From Peptococcaceae bacterium (GTDB lineage: Bacteria; Bacillota; UBA994): 53,536 nucleotides of DNA. The stretch is taken from the NCBI GenBank assembly GCA_018334055.1, contig JAGXSS010000052.1, positions 71,612 to 125,147 on the forward strand. The letters are read 5' to 3'. Shown piece after piece: positions 51,929-53,536 of the stretch. The first letter of the stretch is position 1; each line of letters begins with the position of its first letter. A program made the translations under genes and the position numbers. Under the pieces are notes generated by a model, which saw only the letters and a list, made by a program, of their open reading frames with translations, was not told the DNA's origin and searched no databases.

Positions 51929-53179
51929 TTATCTCGAACCCATAAACCAGTTAACCTCCACCCCGCCGCTAAGAAAGTAACCGTCATAGCCGGTGGATTC
52001 TAGCTGGCTGAGCTGCTTGCCTAGTTTTTTGTGGAGGGGTAGCACGTTGACGTTATGGCCTTCGCGCCGCAGCGTGTCCGCGCCGGTGATGACAGCATCA
52101 ATTGGGTCGAGGTCTTTCTGATATAAATAAGCAATCGAGCGGTTCATCTTAGGTGGAACAAAGCCCTTTTCTTGCAACAGAAGAAGAATCCTTTCAAAAC
52201 CTATGGAAAAACCCACTGCGGGGACGTCGTGACCTAGCCATTGACCGATCATGCGGTCATAGCGTCCACCACCGGCAATGGCCAGGCCGAGTTCGGTAGC
52301 TTCAATTTCAAAGACCGTGCCCGTATAGTACCCCATGCCACGGACCAAAGTAGGGCAAAAGGCGGATTCATAGCTACCGCCGGCTTGCTCGGTGATGACC
52401 GAGATGACTTGCCGCATGGCGAGGCAGGTGTCGCTAGGGACGCCGACTGCCCCAAGTTTATCAATGGTCAGTTCGGATATGGTCGTCAGCAATGCCTTAA
52501 CTTCTTCCTCCGGCAGACCAAGCTTGACCATTTCTTCTTCTACTGCCGGCCAGCCGATCTTATCGGCCTTGTCAAGAATTACAGCAATTTCTGCTAGGCT
52601 ACTTTCTGGCAAGCCAAAGTGGTGGACAACTGCGGCAAGGATGCGCCGGTCACTAATTTTGACTTTAAAGTCGCGCAAACCCAACGCCAGCAAGGCCTTA
52701 ATGGTGGACAGAATTACCTCGCACTCGGCCATAGTGCTGCTGTCCCCGATGATATCTACGTCACATTGGGTGAACGCGCGATACCGCCCCCTCTGTTGCC
52801 GCTCGGCCCGAAAAACAGTGCCGATTTGCAGAGCCTTGAAGGGACTTGGTAGCTTGTCCTGATTTTTGGCATAAAAACGCGACAACGGCAGAGTCAGGTC
52901 ATAGCGAAGCCCGAGGTCGGTGAGGTCAGCCTCACACAGCTCCTTGGTGTCTAGGCGCAGTTTGTCGCGTCGTTTGAGCACTTTGAAAATTAACTGCAGG
53001 TTTTCGCCGCCCTCGCTCTTAGTGAGCATTTCGATATTCTCTAAGACCGGGGTCTCAATGTGAGCAAAGCCCTGCCGCTCATAGACGTCGGCAATGGTCG
53101 TTTCGAGGTGTTTTCTTAACCGCACCTCGCTGGGCAAAAAATCTCTCATACCTTTGGCTGGGTTAGCATTAACTTTCAT
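51929..53179 (-). CDS. hisS: Histidyl-tRNA synthetase
   Basis: 416 residues, class II. N-terminus NPAKGMRDFLPSEVRLRKH, motif 2 FRAERQQRGRYRAFTQCDVD, HisA/B signatures LVRGMGYYTGTVFEIEA and GGGRYDRMIGQW, motif 3 AVGFSIGFERILLLL, and a C-terminal anticodon-binding domain. ATG after GGAGAGGGCACATA. Located between rnpB and glyS. Confidence 0.97.
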   Translation of the reverse strand: MKVNANPAKGMRDFLPSEVRLRKHLETTIADVYERQGFAHIETPVLENIEMLTKSEGGENLQLIFKVLKRRDKLRLDTKELCEADLTDLGLRYDLTLPLSRFYAKNQDKLPSPFKALQIGTVFRAERQQRGRYRAFTQCDVDIIGDSSTMAECEVILSTIKALLALGLRDFKVKISDRRILAAVVHHFGLPESSLAEIAVILDKADKIGWPAVEEEMVKLGLPEEEVKALLTTISELTIDKLGAVGVPSDTCLAMRQVISVITEQAGGSYESAFCPTLVRGMGYYTGTVFEIEATELGLAIAGGGRYDRMIGQWLGHDVPAVGFSIGFERILLLLQEKGFVPPKMNRSIAYLYQKDLDPIDAVITGADTLRREGHNVNVLPLHKKLGKQLSQLESTGYDGYFLSGGVEVNWFMGSR

Positions 53180-53270
53180 TATGTGCCCTCTCCTTCAATC
53201 CGTACAGCAAGACTGGACGCAGACGATAGCAGCTGCTTACGTTGTATTTTACCATATTGCGCAGAGAAGA

Positions 53271-53307
53271 ATATAAAAGCTGACTCCTAATATCAGAGTC
53301 AGCTTTT
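53271..53307 (-). terminator. Rho-independent terminator of rnpB
   Basis: Minus-strand AAAAGCTGACTC-N9-GAGTCAGCTTTT hairpin just after the end of RNase P RNA. Confidence 0.88.
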
Positions 53308-53536
53308 GTCGAGTGAATCTATAAGCCGGGTTCTGTACCGCTTGCGCGGCAGCAGTCATCTGTCTAGGGCCACTGTTGCCAGGGGCCTCGTCCGCACCGC
53401 AGTGCGCATAGCGACCAACCCGGGAGAACGAGCGGGCAGCTCTTAACTCTCCCCTATTAGGTCTTGCTCCGGGTGGGGTTTACCTAGCCGTACCTGTCAC
53501 CAGGCCGCTGGTGAGCTCTTACCTCACCTTTTCACC
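53308..53536 (-). ncRNA. rnpB: RNase P RNA, 3' portion (5' part beyond window)
   Basis: Minus strand carries the conserved 3' domain: ACAGAACCCGGCTTATAGA near the end (53317-53335), and upstream AGACCTAATAGGGGAGAGTT plus GGTAAACCCCACC, which are bacterial RNase P RNA core elements (J- and P-helices of the catalytic domain). It processes the 5' ends of tRNA precursors. The 5' part lies past 53536. The exact 3' end is approximate. Confidence 0.93.

Noticed and set aside
49418-53280. T-box leaders before trpS, glyS and hisS
   Set aside because: The gaps (22, 103 and about 95 bases) are too short for a full T-box and no specifier loop or T-box sequence is seen.
1-53536. CRISPR arrays, insertion sequences, prophage or integrase genes
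   Set aside because: No regular repeat-spacer pattern, transposase motif or phage structural gene was found in either strand.

Overview
The window looks like chromosomal DNA from an anaerobic, endospore-forming Firmicute of clostridial affinity. Evidence: a GerA/GerB/GerC germinant receptor operon, a CotE-like coat morphogen, an SspF-type small acid-soluble spore protein, YheC/YheD coat-associated ATP-grasp proteins, a SpoVB-like flippase, rubrerythrin and rubredoxin, 2-hydroxyacyl-CoA-dehydratase-type activase proteins and a single-chain glycyl-tRNA synthetase. Base composition is moderately GC-rich and even. I see no phage, transposase, integrase, CRISPR array, rRNA or tRNA. A species cannot be named from this.

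Layout. (1) 1-2190, minus: start of the division/cell-wall cluster mraZ-rsmH-ftsL-ftsI, with a three-repeat MraZ operator. (2) 2230-7710, minus: molybdenum-cofactor operon moeA, moeA-PBP fusion, moaA, moaC, MOSC-Mog fusion, tightly overlapped and closed by a terminator. (3) 7790-11782: SASP, a HAD phosphatase, and a minus-strand triad related to activators of 2-hydroxyacyl-CoA dehydratases. (4) 11884-21568, minus: the most unusual part. A CotE-like protein stands upstream of four different YheC/YheD ATP-grasp proteins, an amidoligase fused to a degenerate ATP-grasp-like half, a GNAT protein, a CotS/YutH-type protein lacking kinase residues, and a DUF421 membrane protein. This looks like an amide-bond-forming, spore-coat-associated system. 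(5) 21622-24926: lgt, a cation diffusion facilitator, a LysO exporter split in two, and a short UbiA-family prenyltransferase. (6) 25032-28861, plus: gerA-gerB-gerC. (7) 28906-36518: rubredoxin-rubrerythrin operon, flavin reductase-birA-asparaginase operon, a hairpin-rich intergenic stretch, bioY under a BirA operator, a 2-hydroxyacid dehydrogenase, a DUF1540 protein and typA. (8) 36549-49436: copper ATPase behind a CsoR-type operator, radical SAM/B12 protein, PLP aminotransferase, SpoVB-like flippase, APH-family kinase, S9 peptidase, methyltransferase, LemA and TPM proteins. (9) 49440-53536, minus: trpS, glyS, hisS and the 3' part of RNase P RNA.

How the genes work together. Several regulatory circuits can be read directly: MraZ on its own operon, BirA (encoded here) on bioY, and a CsoR-type site on copA. 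The spore genes fall in separate transcription units: germination (gerABC), core DNA protection (SASP), and coat (cotE plus the ATP-grasp/amidoligase block). All functions are inferred from motifs and family resemblance read by eye; no database search was run.
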